Positions 18,276 to 26,664 of a stretch of DNA of 64,000 nt are shown in pieces (the first letter of the stretch is position 1; every line of letters begins with the position of its first letter). This DNA is from Bacteroides xylanisolvens XB1A. Lineage in GTDB: Bacteria; Bacteroidota; Bacteroidia; Bacteroidales; Bacteroidaceae. Below the pieces are notes generated by a model. That model worked only from the letters and a program-made list of their open reading frames with translations, was not told the DNA's origin and did no database searches. The position numbers and the translations under genes are program-made. Location: NCBI RefSeq assembly GCF_000210075.1, contig NC_021017.1, positions 1,132,178 through 1,196,177 of the forward strand, written 5' to 3'.

Positions 18276-19184
18276 ATGCTACTATTATTGCAAGCAACAC
18301 AAGCTGCGGACTCTGTGCAAGTGGCTGCAGACGAATTAATGAAAGAGGCGATTGCCAATGCTGACGGATTGGATAAGCTTTCGCTGATTACTCAACAATT
18401 GATAGACTTCGGTATTCGTGCCGGAGAACGTATATTGATTGCGGTCCTTGTCTTTGTCGTCGGACGTTTCCTCATCTCGCTGCTCAACAAATTCATCAGG
18501 CGTCTGATGGATAAACGAAAAGTAGATGTAAGTATCAAAACTTTCGTTAGAAGTCTGGTCAATATTCTGTTGACAATCCTGTTAATCATTTCTGTTGTCG
18601 GTGCCTTGGGAGTTGAGACAACTTCATTTGCGGCTTTATTGGCTTCCGCCGGTGTCGCTGTCGGTATGGCTTTATCCGGTAATCTGCAAAACTTTGCCGG
18701 TGGACTGGTTATTCTTTTGTTCAAACCTTATAAAGTTGGCGATTGGATAGAAACACAGCAGGGATCAGCCGGTACAGTAAAAGAAATTCAGATATTCCAT
18801 ACCATCCTTACTACTGGGGATAATAAACTGATTTATATACCGAATGGTTCATTAAGTAGTGGAGTAGTGATTAATTACAGTCACCAGGAAACCCGCCGTG
18901 TAGAATGGATTATTGGTATAGATTATGGGGAAGATTACAATAAGGTTCAGCAGATAGTTCGTGATATTCTGGCTGAAGATAAACGTATCTTGAATGAACC
19001 TGCTCCGTTTATAGCTCTTCATGCGCTAGATGCCAGCAGTGTGAATGTGGTGGTACGTGTATGGGTAAATAGCGGAGATTATTGGGGTGTTTATTTCGAT
19101 ACCAATAAAGCTATTTACGAAACCTTCAATGAAAAAGGTATCAACTTCCCTTTCCCACAGCTTACTGTGCATCAGGGAAATTGA
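18276..19184 (+). CDS. Small-conductance mechanosensitive channel (MscS family)
   Basis: A 302-residue inner membrane channel that opens on osmotic downshift. Two hydrophobic segments lie at about 45-68 and 85-108. The pore-lining TM3 follows at about 110-150 with the Ala/Gly-rich run GVAVGMALSGNLQNFAGG, then the beta domain (FKPYKVGDWIE) and the alpha/beta C-terminal region. Length and motifs match MscS. Monocistronic, with a strong terminator directly after it. Confidence 0.93.
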   Translation: MLLLLQATQAADSVQVAADELMKEAIANADGLDKLSLITQQLIDFGIRAGERILIAVLVFVVGRFLISLLNKFIRRLMDKRKVDVSIKTFVRSLVNILLTILLIISVVGALGVETTSFAALLASAGVAVGMALSGNLQNFAGGLVILLFKPYKVGDWIETQQGSAGTVKEIQIFHTILTTGDNKLIYIPNGSLSSGVVINYSHQETRRVEWIIGIDYGEDYNKVQQIVRDILAEDKRILNEPAPFIALHALDASSVNVVVRVWVNSGDYWGVYFDTNKAIYETFNEKGINFPFPQLTVHQGN

Positions 19185-19204
19185 TTGTTATACTCTGATA
19201 ATTC

Positions 19205-19249
19205 AAAAAATAAGGGAGTTGTACTTAACGTGCAACTCCCTTATTTTTT
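19205..19249. terminator. Bidirectional intrinsic terminator after the MscS gene
   Basis: A perfect 17-bp stem (19205-19221 with 19233-19249) around an 11-nt loop, bounded by an A run and a T run, so it can work in both directions between MscS and the convergent small gene. Confidence 0.9.
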
Positions 19250-19286
19250 GGAAAACTTGTCTGGTGTGATTGAATAAATCTCTTTT

Positions 19287-19526
19287 TTATTTTATACCGA
19301 AATCTTCGGCTAGTTCATATCTATCTTCTTTGATTCCCAGTACATGATTAATTTTTCTCCTTTTCTCGAGATCTTTAAAGTAGTTTTCCACAACCTGATA
19401 GAGATCGAAGTTAGTGGTTGATCCTGCGGCTAAATCGAGTGATTCCACCATCTTTTCTACGGCTTGATGGATTTTCTCTGCGTCTATCAGATGCAGTTCG
19501 TTGCTGTGTATTAAATATTTTTCCAT
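19287..19526 (-). CDS. Small conserved-looking protein of unknown function
   Basis: A 79-residue acidic, helical protein starting MEKYLIHSNELHL. It has no signal peptide, membrane segment or motif that I recognise. The ATG at 19526 lies within one arm of a 15-bp perfect inverted repeat (19520-19578), so translation could be controlled by the mRNA fold. An in-frame ATG at 19562 inside the hairpin would give 91 residues. The gene ends against the MscS terminator and lies downstream of metY on the same strand. Confidence 0.6.
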   Translation of the reverse strand: MEKYLIHSNELHLIDAEKIHQAVEKMVESLDLAAGSTTNFDLYQVVENYFKDLEKRRKINHVLGIKEDRYELAEDFGIK

Positions 19527-19578
19527 GACTGCAATGTTTTTAATGTTATATAGGTATAACATCTTGCAGTCATGGAAA
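19520..19578 (-). promoter_or_regulatory. Nested hairpin covering a start codon
   Basis: Outer arms 19520-19534 and 19564-19578 are perfect 15-bp reverse complements. An inner hairpin (19543-19550 with 19555-19562, 4-nt loop) is nested inside. The start codon of the small gene (19524-19526) lies in the outer stem. No T run follows on the minus strand, so it is not an ordinary terminator of metY. Confidence 0.7.
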
Positions 19579-19594
19579 GTTCAATGATTGAATG

Positions 19595-20881
19595 TTAGAT
19601 TTTGGCAAGCGCCTGATCCAAATCCGCAATCAGGTCATCAATATGTTCCGTTCCAATTGATAAACGTACGGTGCCCGGATAAATCTCCTGTTCGGCGAGT
19701 TCCTGTGCATTGAGCTGTGAATGGGTAGTGCTTGCCGGGTGGATCACCAATGATTTCACATCGGCAACATTGGCAAGCAGGGAGAAAATCTCCAGGCTGT
19801 CGATGAAGCGGTGTGCTTCCTCTTGTCCGCCTTTTACCTCGAAAGTAAAAATGGAACCGGCACCATTCGGGAAGTAACGTTGATACAGTGCATGGTCAGG
19901 ATGATTGGATAATGACGGATGGTTCACTTTCTTCACTTTCGGATGATTGTTTAAGAAATTCACTACCTTCAATGCATTTTCTACATGGCGTTCTACGCGC
20001 AAGGAAAGAGTTTCCAAGCCTTGCAACAGGATAAAAGCGTTGAATGGACTGATGGTGGCACCTGTGTCGCGCAGCAGAATAGCCCGGATACGGATGGCAT
20101 AGGCAGCCGGACCGGCTGCATCAACGAAGCGTACGCCATGATAGCATGGATCAGGTTCGGTTAGTTGTGGAAATTTGCCGGAAGCTACCCAGTCGAATTT
20201 GCCCGAATCTACAATGACTCCTCCTAATGACGAACCGTGTCCGCCAATGAATTTTGTTGCGGAATGTACTACGATATCTGCTCCGTGTTCGATAGGGCGG
20301 ATTAAATACGGGGTACCAAATGTGTTGTCAATAATCAAAGGTATTTTGTGGCGGTGGGCTATTTCAGCTACTGCCTCTATATCAATGATATTTGAGTTCG
20401 GATTTCCCAATGTCTCGATAAATACGGCTTTCGTATTTTCCTGAATGGCTTTTTCAAAGTTCGATAAATCACTTGGATCAACGAATGTTGTTGTGATGCC
20501 ATAACTGGGTAAGGTATGAGCCAGTAAGTTATAGCTTCCTCCATAAATAGTTTTGGCTGCCACAATATGGTCGCCTGCACGAGTGATGTTCTCGAAAGCA
20601 TAAGTGATAGCAGCGGCACCCGAAGCAACTGCCAGCCCTGCTACTCCTCCTTCAAGAGCGGCTACGCGTTGTTCAAAAACTCCTTGAGTGGAGTTGGTCA
20701 GACGACCGTAGATGTTTCCCGGGTCCTGCAGGCCGAAACGTGCGGCTGCGTGAGCGGAGTTGTGAAATACATAAGAAGTAGTCTGATAAATAGGTACTGC
20801 ACGGGCATCTGTTGCCGGATCTGCTTGTTCTTGTCCTACATGAACTTGTAAAGTCTCGAAATGTAAATTCTTTGTTGCCAT
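19595..20881 (-). CDS. metY: O-acetylhomoserine aminocarboxypropyltransferase (sulfhydrylase)
   Basis: A 428-residue PLP enzyme of the Cys/Met metabolism family that makes homocysteine from O-acetylhomoserine and sulfide. Conserved parts are [10 protein letters not shown] near 30, YGRLTNST near 59, the PLP-lysine motif [18 protein letters not shown] near 205 and GTEHIDDLI at the C terminus. The length above 420 fits MetY rather than cystathionine gamma-synthase. It is divergent from an Lrp-type regulator gene across a 178-bp gap with a clear promoter, so regulation by that protein is likely. Confidence 0.93.
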   Translation of the reverse strand: MATKNLHFETLQVHVGQEQADPATDARAVPIYQTTSYVFHNSAHAAARFGLQDPGNIYGRLTNSTQGVFEQRVAALEGGVAGLAVASGAAAITYAFENITRAGDHIVAAKTIYGGSYNLLAHTLPSYGITTTFVDPSDLSNFEKAIQENTKAVFIETLGNPNSNIIDIEAVAEIAHRHKIPLIIDNTFGTPYLIRPIEHGADIVVHSATKFIGGHGSSLGGVIVDSGKFDWVASGKFPQLTEPDPCYHGVRFVDAAGPAAYAIRIRAILLRDTGATISPFNAFILLQGLETLSLRVERHVENALKVVNFLNNHPKVKKVNHPSLSNHPDHALYQRYFPNGAGSIFTFEVKGGQEEAHRFIDSLEIFSLLANVADVKSLVIHPASTTHSQLNAQELAEQEIYPGTVRLSIGTEHIDDLIADLDQALAKI

Positions 20882-20925
20882 AATCGTATATTTTTTAAGT
20901 TTAATATTCTTTCTTTATTTTCTTG

Positions 20926-20957
20926 CAAAGTTATTGGATGAAGATATATCGAACAAT
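20926..20957 (-). promoter_or_regulatory. Promoter of metY
   Basis: On the minus strand TAACTTTG (20926-20933) matches the -7 consensus, with an ATTG at 20954-20957 in the -33 position about 20 bp upstream. Around 20943-20964 there is a short inverted repeat (GATATAT...ATATATC) that could be an operator for the divergent Lrp-type protein. Confidence 0.55.
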
Positions 20958-21059
20958 ATATATCTAAAATATAGAAAATAATGCTATTTTTGTGCCATTA
21001 TATGGAATAATATAACTGTGCTATTCCTAGAAATCACCTTTTAGAAGAATATTTTTCTT

Positions 21060-21530
21060 ATGGATACTTTTGATAAACTGGATAGAGTCGATTTGCAAAT
21101 ACTCCGTACTTTGCAAGAAAACGCCCGATTGACGACAAAAGAGTTGGCTGCACGGGTGAGCCTTTCTTCAACTCCTGTTTTTGAACGTCTTAAACGGTTG
21201 GAGAGTGGAGGATATATAAAGAAGTATATTGCCGTATTGGATGCGGAAAAGCTGAATCAGGGATTTGTCGTATTCTGCAGTGTGAAGCTTAGACGTCTGA
21301 ACAGGGATATAGCAGCCGAGTTTACACGGATTATACAGGATATTCCTGAAGTAACCGAATGTTATAACATATCAGGAAGTTATGATTACCTGTTGAAGAT
21401 TCATGCTCCCAATATGAAATACTATCAGGAGTTTATTCTGAATGTGTTGGGGACGATTGATAGCTTAGGATCACTGGAAAGCACGTTTGTAATGGCTGAA
21501 GTGAAGCATCAATATGGGATACATATTTAG
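21060..21530 (+). CDS. Lrp/AsnC family transcriptional regulator
   Basis: A 156-residue regulator. The N-terminal AsnC-type helix-turn-helix spans about 7-65 (LDRVDLQILRTLQENARLT, VSLSSTPVFERLKRLE). The C-terminal RAM (amino-acid binding, ACT-like) domain spans about 70-150 and ends in LESTFVMAEVKH. The family senses amino acids as octameric or dimeric DNA-binding proteins. It is divergent from metY, its most likely target. A -7-like TATTTTTG is found at 20985-20992. Confidence 0.93.
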   Translation: MDTFDKLDRVDLQILRTLQENARLTTKELAARVSLSSTPVFERLKRLESGGYIKKYIAVLDAEKLNQGFVVFCSVKLRRLNRDIAAEFTRIIQDIPEVTECYNISGSYDYLLKIHAPNMKYYQEFILNVLGTIDSLGSLESTFVMAEVKHQYGIHI

Positions 21531-21601
21531 TTCGTTGTGTGATAGTCTGAAATTTATCTTGTATATTTGCTATGTAATATAAATCCTCTTCTGCTGACAC
21601 A

Positions 21602-22228
21602 ATGAATTCAAAAACATATCCTCGCACCAATGATTTCCAGACTGTTTATCTGAATACAGTGATTAAGAATCCTGCCATTATGGTAGGTGATTATACAATA
21701 TACAATGACTTTGTAAATGATCCTGTTCTTTTTGAGAAGAACAATGTATTATATCATTATCCGATTAATAAAGACCGATTGATAATTGGCAAATTCTGTT
21801 CCATTGCTTGTGGAGCCAAATTTCTTTTTAACAGCGCAAACCACACATTGGGTTCTTTATCCAATTATACGTTTCCTATCTTTTTTGAGGAATGGAATTT
21901 AGATAAAGGAGATGTAACTTCTGCTTGGGATAATAAAGGGGATATAGTAATAGGTAATGATGTCTGGATTGGATATGAAGCTGTTATCATGGCAGGAGTT
22001 CATATCGGAGATGGAGCGGTTATTGCGTCGCGGGCAGTGGTTACTAAAGATGTTCCTCCTTATACGATAGTAGGTGGGACACCAGCCAAAGAAATCCGGA
22101 AGCGTTTTGATGAGAATACGATTGTCCAATTGCAGAAATTGCAATGGTGGGATTGGAGTATTGAGAAGATATCCGAATGTATACCTTATATTACAGGTGG
22201 AAAGATTGAAGAACTGATAAAAAGATAA
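21602..22228 (+). CDS. Vat/CatB-like xenobiotic O-acetyltransferase (hexapeptide repeat)
   Basis: A 208-residue left-handed beta-helix acetyltransferase. The catalytic His motif [15 protein letters not shown] lies near 77-91, hexapeptide repeats ([32 protein letters not shown]) cover about 115-155, and the C-terminal [12 protein letters not shown] is typical. The family includes streptogramin A (Vat) and chloramphenicol (CatB/XAT) acetyltransferases. Whether this one confers resistance is not shown by the sequence; chromosomal members often do not. A GNAT gene follows after 13 bp. Confidence 0.85.
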   Translation: MNSKTYPRTNDFQTVYLNTVIKNPAIMVGDYTIYNDFVNDPVLFEKNNVLYHYPINKDRLIIGKFCSIACGAKFLFNSANHTLGSLSNYTFPIFFEEWNLDKGDVTSAWDNKGDIVIGNDVWIGYEAVIMAGVHIGDGAVIASRAVVTKDVPPYTIVGGTPAKEIRKRFDENTIVQLQKLQWWDWSIEKISECIPYITGGKIEELIKR

Positions 22229-22241
22229 ACAGTGTGTATAT

Positions 22242-22772
22242 ATGAAATTTACAATAGAGCCCGGAACTTCTGCTGATATAGATGAACTGGAAAAGCTGTA
22301 TGATGAACTGAATGATTATCTGGCTGCTACGACTAATTATCCCGGGTGGATAAAAGGTGTTTATCCTGTTCGGGAAGATGCGGTTGCCGGTGTAAATGAT
22401 GAAACGCTTTACGTAGCAAGATATGATGGAAGAATTGTCGGTTCAGTCATTTTAAATCATCAACCGGAAAAGGCTTATGAGAATGTCAAATGGAAAATAG
22501 AACTGGACTATAGTCATATCTTTGTGATACATACTTTTGTTGTACATCCTTCTTTTTTGAAAATAGGAGTAGGGCATGCATTAATGGATTATTCATTGGA
22601 ATTGGCTCAAAGTTCGGGGATAAAGTCTGTGCGGTTAGATGTTTACGAGAAAAATCTTCCGGCTATTTCATTGTACGAAAAGTGTGGGTTCGAATACATT
22701 GATACCGTAGATTTAGGATTGGGTCATTACGGTTTAGAGTGGTTCAAACTTTATGAGAAAATCATTTTATAA
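22242..22772 (+). CDS. GNAT family N-acetyltransferase
   Basis: A 176-residue acetyl-CoA-dependent transferase. The acetyl-CoA binding region is FVVHPSFLKIGVGHALMDY near 99-117, followed by LDVYEKNLPAISLYEKCGFE, a standard GNAT C-terminal motif. The N-terminal part starts MKFTIEPGTSADIDELEKLY. The substrate cannot be predicted. Cotranscribed with the Vat-like gene. Confidence 0.88.
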   Translation: MKFTIEPGTSADIDELEKLYDELNDYLAATTNYPGWIKGVYPVREDAVAGVNDETLYVARYDGRIVGSVILNHQPEKAYENVKWKIELDYSHIFVIHTFVVHPSFLKIGVGHALMDYSLELAQSSGIKSVRLDVYEKNLPAISLYEKCGFEYIDTVDLGLGHYGLEWFKLYEKIIL

Positions 22773-22852
22773 TCCCTTCCTTACATTATGCATTCATTGT
22801 TATAATTCAGTTGCTCTTAGATTTATAGAATAATAAATATCACATCATAGAC

Positions 22853-23587
22853 ATGAAGAAACTAATTATTGTATTTGTTCTTTTATTATCAGCACTCTCT
22901 TGTTTCTCACAAATAGAGTTTTCGACTTGCCTTTTTGATGCTTCAAGAAACAGAGTGATACCGCTAGCCGTCTATCAGCCGCACAAAGTGAATTCGAAAA
23001 CAAAAGTCATTATATTTAGCCACGGCTACGATGGAAATAAAAATAATAAGTCCAATCAGACTTATGCCTATCTAACACGATTCCTTTCCCAGAAAGGCTT
23101 TTACGTAATAAGCATACAACATGAATTGGCAGATGATCCTCTTTTGGCCATGGAAGGTAATTTCATGGAAACACGCATGTCAAATTGGGAAAGGGGAGTG
23201 GCAAATATTCTTTTTACTATTCAGGAATTTAAGAAATTGAAGCCACAATTAAATTGGAATGACTTTATATTGATAGGACATTCCAATGGCGGAGATATGA
23301 CCATGTTATTTGCTACCCGATATCCGCAGTTGATAAATAAAGCCATATCTATGGATCATCGCAGAATGATAATGCCTAGAACACGGAATCCTCGACTTTA
23401 TACGTTAAGAGGATGCGATTATGATGCGGATTCAGGAGTATTACCCACTGAAAAGGAGCAGGAACAATTCCGGATGAAGGTTGTGAAATTGGACGGAATA
23501 ACGCATAGTAATATGGGGGAGAATGGAACGGAAGAACAACACAACCTTATCAATCAGTATATCTATGGATTTCTTACACGGAGATAA
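22853..23587 (+). CDS. Secreted alpha/beta hydrolase
   Basis: A 244-residue exported hydrolase. A signal peptide (about 1-19, ending SCFSQ) is followed by an alpha/beta hydrolase fold. The nucleophile elbow is GHSNGGDM near 142-149 (Ser), the oxyanion region IFSHGYDGN is near 54-62, and a His near 217 (ITHSNMGE) completes the probable triad. The substrate is unknown. Resembles platelet-activating-factor-acetylhydrolase or dienelactone hydrolase-like proteins only in fold. Confidence 0.85.
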   Translation: MKKLIIVFVLLLSALSCFSQIEFSTCLFDASRNRVIPLAVYQPHKVNSKTKVIIFSHGYDGNKNNKSNQTYAYLTRFLSQKGFYVISIQHELADDPLLAMEGNFMETRMSNWERGVANILFTIQEFKKLKPQLNWNDFILIGHSNGGDMTMLFATRYPQLINKAISMDHRRMIMPRTRNPRLYTLRGCDYDADSGVLPTEKEQEQFRMKVVKLDGITHSNMGENGTEEQHNLINQYIYGFLTRR

Positions 23588-23680
23588 CTGATGTATTATA
23601 TTTATTTTATCCAATGGTTTTAAATCGGAAGCCTGTTTTTCTTATAACTTTGCAACTGATTTTAGAAAAAGAAGTTTGGG

Positions 23681-25054
23681 ATGATAAATAAATATGAAGA
23701 ACGACTGGGGACAGAGCGCATGTTACCGCTTGTTTTTAAGATGGCACTTCCGGCTGTGGCAGCGCAATTTGTTAATTTGCTTTATAGCATGGTCGACCGT
23801 ATTTATATTGGTCATATCCCTGGGATTGGTACGGATGCATTGGCGGGTGTAGGAGTAACGACTTCTCTTGTTATACTGATTTCTTCTTTTTCAGCGATAG
23901 TAGGAGGTGGCGGTGCGCCGTTAGCGGCTATCGCACTCGGACAGGGGGATCGTTCACGTGCCGGAAAAATTCTGGGTAATGGTTTTATCCTGCTGATACT
24001 ATTCACCTTGTTTACTTCTCTCATCGCATATACCTTTATGGAGCCGATTCTACTCTTTACAGGAGCTTCAGAAAATACATTGGAGTATGCAGTCAACTAT
24101 CTTTCTATCTATTTATTAGGAACTATCTTCGTAGAAATATCCACAGGATTAAATTCTTTTATCAATGCACAAGGGCGTCCTGCTATCGCCATGTACTCGG
24201 TATTAATAGGAGCACTGTTGAATATCGTCCTCGACCCGATTTTCATTTTTTGGCTCGATATGGGAGTAAAAGGTGCAGCTCTGGCTACAGTGCTTTCACA
24301 GGCATGTAGTGCAGTGTGGGTTTTAACTTTCCTTTTCTCCCGGCACGCCTCTCTCCCTTTAGAAAAACGTTATATGGCGTTGAACCGGGAAATAATACTT
24401 TCTATATTTGCTTTGGGCGTATCACCGTTTATTATGGCAAGTACCGAAAGCCTGGTCGGCTTTGTTCTGAACAGCAGCCTGAAAGATTTTGGAGATATTT
24501 ATGTCAGCGCATTGACCATCTTGCAAAGTGCGATGCAATTTGCAAGTGTCCCATTAACAGGATTTGCGCAAGGGTTCGTTCCTATTGTGAGTTATAATTA
24601 TGGGCACGGCGATAAACAACGTGTCAAAGACTGTTTCCGTGTCGCATTGATAACCATGTTCTCATTCAACTTACTGCTGATGTTGTTTATGATTCTTTTC
24701 CCCTCAACAGTAGCTTCCGCCTTTACGAGTGATGAAAGATTGATAGAAACAGTCCGCTGGGCAATGCCTGTTTTCTTGGGTGGTATGACTATTTTCGGAT
24801 TGCAACGAGCCTGCCAAAATATGTTTGTAGCCTTGGGACAAGCAAAAATTTCTATTTTCATAGCCTTGTTGCGCAAAGCAATCCTATTGATCCCATTGGC
24901 ATTAATATTGCCACATTTTATGGGAGTAGCCGGTGTATATGCGGCTGAAGCAATATCCGATGCGACAGCGGCAATTTGTTGTACTTTGTTGTTCTTCTGG
25001 CAGTTCCCCAAAATATTGGGAAAAATCCAAAGGAGCACTTTGCACATAAGCTAA
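23681..25054 (+). CDS. MATE family multidrug efflux transporter
   Basis: A 457-residue inner membrane protein with about 12 hydrophobic segments, arranged as two halves of the MATE fold. Typical features are the early MVDRIYIGHIPGIGTDALAG loop, a GGGGAPL segment and the mid-protein QGFVPIVSYNYGHG. Members export drugs or metabolites using Na+ or H+ gradients. A -7 box (TAACTTTG) lies at 23645-23652. The MarR-GNAT regulator gene follows 138 bp downstream and could control it or itself. Confidence 0.93.
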   Translation: MINKYEERLGTERMLPLVFKMALPAVAAQFVNLLYSMVDRIYIGHIPGIGTDALAGVGVTTSLVILISSFSAIVGGGGAPLAAIALGQGDRSRAGKILGNGFILLILFTLFTSLIAYTFMEPILLFTGASENTLEYAVNYLSIYLLGTIFVEISTGLNSFINAQGRPAIAMYSVLIGALLNIVLDPIFIFWLDMGVKGAALATVLSQACSAVWVLTFLFSRHASLPLEKRYMALNREIILSIFALGVSPFIMASTESLVGFVLNSSLKDFGDIYVSALTILQSAMQFASVPLTGFAQGFVPIVSYNYGHGDKQRVKDCFRVALITMFSFNLLLMLFMILFPSTVASAFTSDERLIETVRWAMPVFLGGMTIFGLQRACQNMFVALGQAKISIFIALLRKAILLIPLALILPHFMGVAGVYAAEAISDATAAICCTLLFFWQFPKILGKIQRSTLHIS

Positions 25055-25120
25055 ATTTCCTGATGTTTATCCATAAATAGAACTAATTATGTAACGGCTT
25101 ACGTATTTTTGCGAAAAATG

Positions 25121-25152
25121 TTTGTTCATATTATAAAAAGCTAATATATTTG
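25121..25152 (+). promoter_or_regulatory. Promoter of the MarR-GNAT gene
   Basis: TTTG (25121-25124), a 20-bp spacer and TATATTTG (25145-25152) match the Bacteroidetes consensus fully. Confidence 0.75.
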
Positions 25153-25166
25153 CGTAATCAATTACG
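25153..25166. promoter_or_regulatory. Palindromic operator candidate for the MarR-GNAT protein
   Basis: CGTAAT-CA-ATTACG is a perfect 14-bp palindrome placed directly behind the -7 box, at the expected start of transcription. A related TTACGTATTT lies upstream at about 25099-25108 and again at 25163-25172. The position suits autorepression. Confidence 0.55.
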
Positions 25167-25192
25167 TATTTAGTGACGCAACTAATAAAAAC

Positions 25193-26149
25193 ATGGACTT
25201 TTTTAATCAGACAGGCAAATTAGCCATCGGTAGCAGATTACGCATGTTGACCGATAAAATAACAGTAGATGCAGCCGCCATCTATAAAATGTTTGGAGTA
25301 GACCTCAAACCGAAATGGTTTCCTGTATTTTTTGTATTATCACGTGGGGAGGCAAAAACCATTACGTCCATAGCCAAAGAGATTGGTCATTCTCATCCTT
25401 CCGTGAGTAATATTATTAAAGAAATGGTAGCTAAAGGATTAGTGAAGGAGACAAAGGACAAATCCGACGGGAGAAGAAACATGGTCATGTTATCTGCCAA
25501 AGGAAAAAGAATGTCCGACTCTTTTTCGGAACAGTGTATAGATGTTACGGCAGCTATTGAGCAAATCACGCAGCAAACCCGGAATGACCTTTGGGAGGCT
25601 ATCGAAGAATGGGAGAATCTTTTGTTGGATAAATCCCTGTTGGAGCGGGTGAAGGAAGCGAAAAAGGAACGAGAGAGTAAGGACATCAAAATAGTTCCTT
25701 ATGAACCTTGCTATCAATCTGCCTTCCGGACCCTTAACGAAGAGTGGATAACTGCTTATTTTCGGATGGAAGAGGCCGATTACAAGGCTTTGGATCATCC
25801 AAAGGAATATATTCTGGATAAGGGAGGAGCTATTTTGGTGGCTCTTTATAAAGATGAGCCGGTCGGTGTATGTGCTTTGTGTAAGATGGATCATCCGCTT
25901 TATGATTATGAGTTGGCCAAACTGGCTGTCAGCCCTAAGGTTCAGGGCAAAGGTATTGGAGTACTGCTTTGCGAAGCAGTTGTAAATAAAGCGAAGGAGC
26001 TTGGTGGTAAAAGAATCTTTATAGAGAGCAATACGCGTCTGAAACCGGCTATCCATATTTATCATAAGTTGGGCTTCAAGGAACTTCCCGAATATCACAC
26101 GACTTATGAAAGAGGAGACATACAGATGGAATTAATGATTGAAGAGTGA
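25193..26149 (+). CDS. MarR-type regulator fused to a GNAT acetyltransferase
   Basis: A 318-residue fusion. Residues about 20-145 form a MarR winged helix (FFVLSRGEAKTITSIAKEI, HSHPSVSNIIKEMVAKGLV, DGRRNMVMLSAKGK). Residues about 160-318 form a GNAT domain (LAVSPKVQGKGIGVLLCEA, IYHKLGFKELP). Such fusions are known in several bacteria; the usual idea is that a ligand or its acetylation is linked to gene control. A consensus promoter with an overlapping palindrome precedes it, and a MATE efflux gene lies just upstream. Confidence 0.9.
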   Translation: MDFFNQTGKLAIGSRLRMLTDKITVDAAAIYKMFGVDLKPKWFPVFFVLSRGEAKTITSIAKEIGHSHPSVSNIIKEMVAKGLVKETKDKSDGRRNMVMLSAKGKRMSDSFSEQCIDVTAAIEQITQQTRNDLWEAIEEWENLLLDKSLLERVKEAKKERESKDIKIVPYEPCYQSAFRTLNEEWITAYFRMEEADYKALDHPKEYILDKGGAILVALYKDEPVGVCALCKMDHPLYDYELAKLAVSPKVQGKGIGVLLCEAVVNKAKELGGKRIFIESNTRLKPAIHIYHKLGFKELPEYHTTYERGDIQMELMIEE

Positions 26150-26196
26150 AAATGAAAAAGGTGGATGGTGAATTTATTAAGGGGCGCATTGCCCCT

Positions 26197-26415
26197 TCAT
26201 TCCAGTTCCTGCGCATAAATGTTGATAGCGCGTAATGCCTTTGATATTTCAGTCGGGGTGATTCCCTGACATTCTATTCTCAACACTTTTTCCCAGTCCT
26301 CCATATCTACATTCCATTTGTAGATTTGGGGACATAGGGTGAACAGCGCTGCGATATGTTTTATATCCCGTGCATTTCTAACCGAGGTTCGAAAAATGAG
26401 TATTTGCTCTTCCAT
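26197..26415 (-). CDS. Small protein with a ferredoxin-like (HMA-like) pattern lacking CXXC
   Basis: A 72-residue protein (MEEQILIFRTSVRNARDI at the N terminus; an in-frame ATG 12 bp upstream is possible). The predicted pattern strand-helix-strand-strand-helix-strand resembles heavy-metal-associated domains, but the metal-binding CXXC loop is absent. Function unknown. It lies between the MarR-GNAT gene and the aminotransferase gene, on the opposite strand. Confidence 0.65.
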   Translation of the reverse strand: MEEQILIFRTSVRNARDIKHIAALFTLCPQIYKWNVDMEDWEKVLRIECQGITPTEISKALRAINIYAQELE

Positions 26416-26566
26416 AGTTACTATCAATTACTTTTGTTTTCAGTGCAAAGGTAGGTTTAAACAAGGTTCTGTATAGGATTATTCGACGAATGCCCTGATT
26501 ACTCATGACGAAATAAGTAATCGGGGAGATTAACTTCATATACTTATCCTTTGAAAAGTCAGTCAT

Positions 26567-26601
26567 CTGTACCTGTCAATATATAAAAAAGTGTATCTGT
26601 T
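26567..26601 (+). promoter_or_regulatory. Direct-repeat sites upstream of the aminotransferase (probable MocR operator)
   Basis: TGTACCTGTC (26568-26577) and TGTATCTGTT (26592-26601) are near-identical direct repeats 24 bp apart. The same TGTATCTGTT occurs at 29304-29313 upstream of the MocR gene. MocR proteins usually bind direct repeats. Confidence 0.5.
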
Positions 26602-26664
26602 CTCGTCTTTCTTTTTTGATTTACTTTGCAGTGTTGTTTTAATCTCCTAATATACTTAAAGGTT

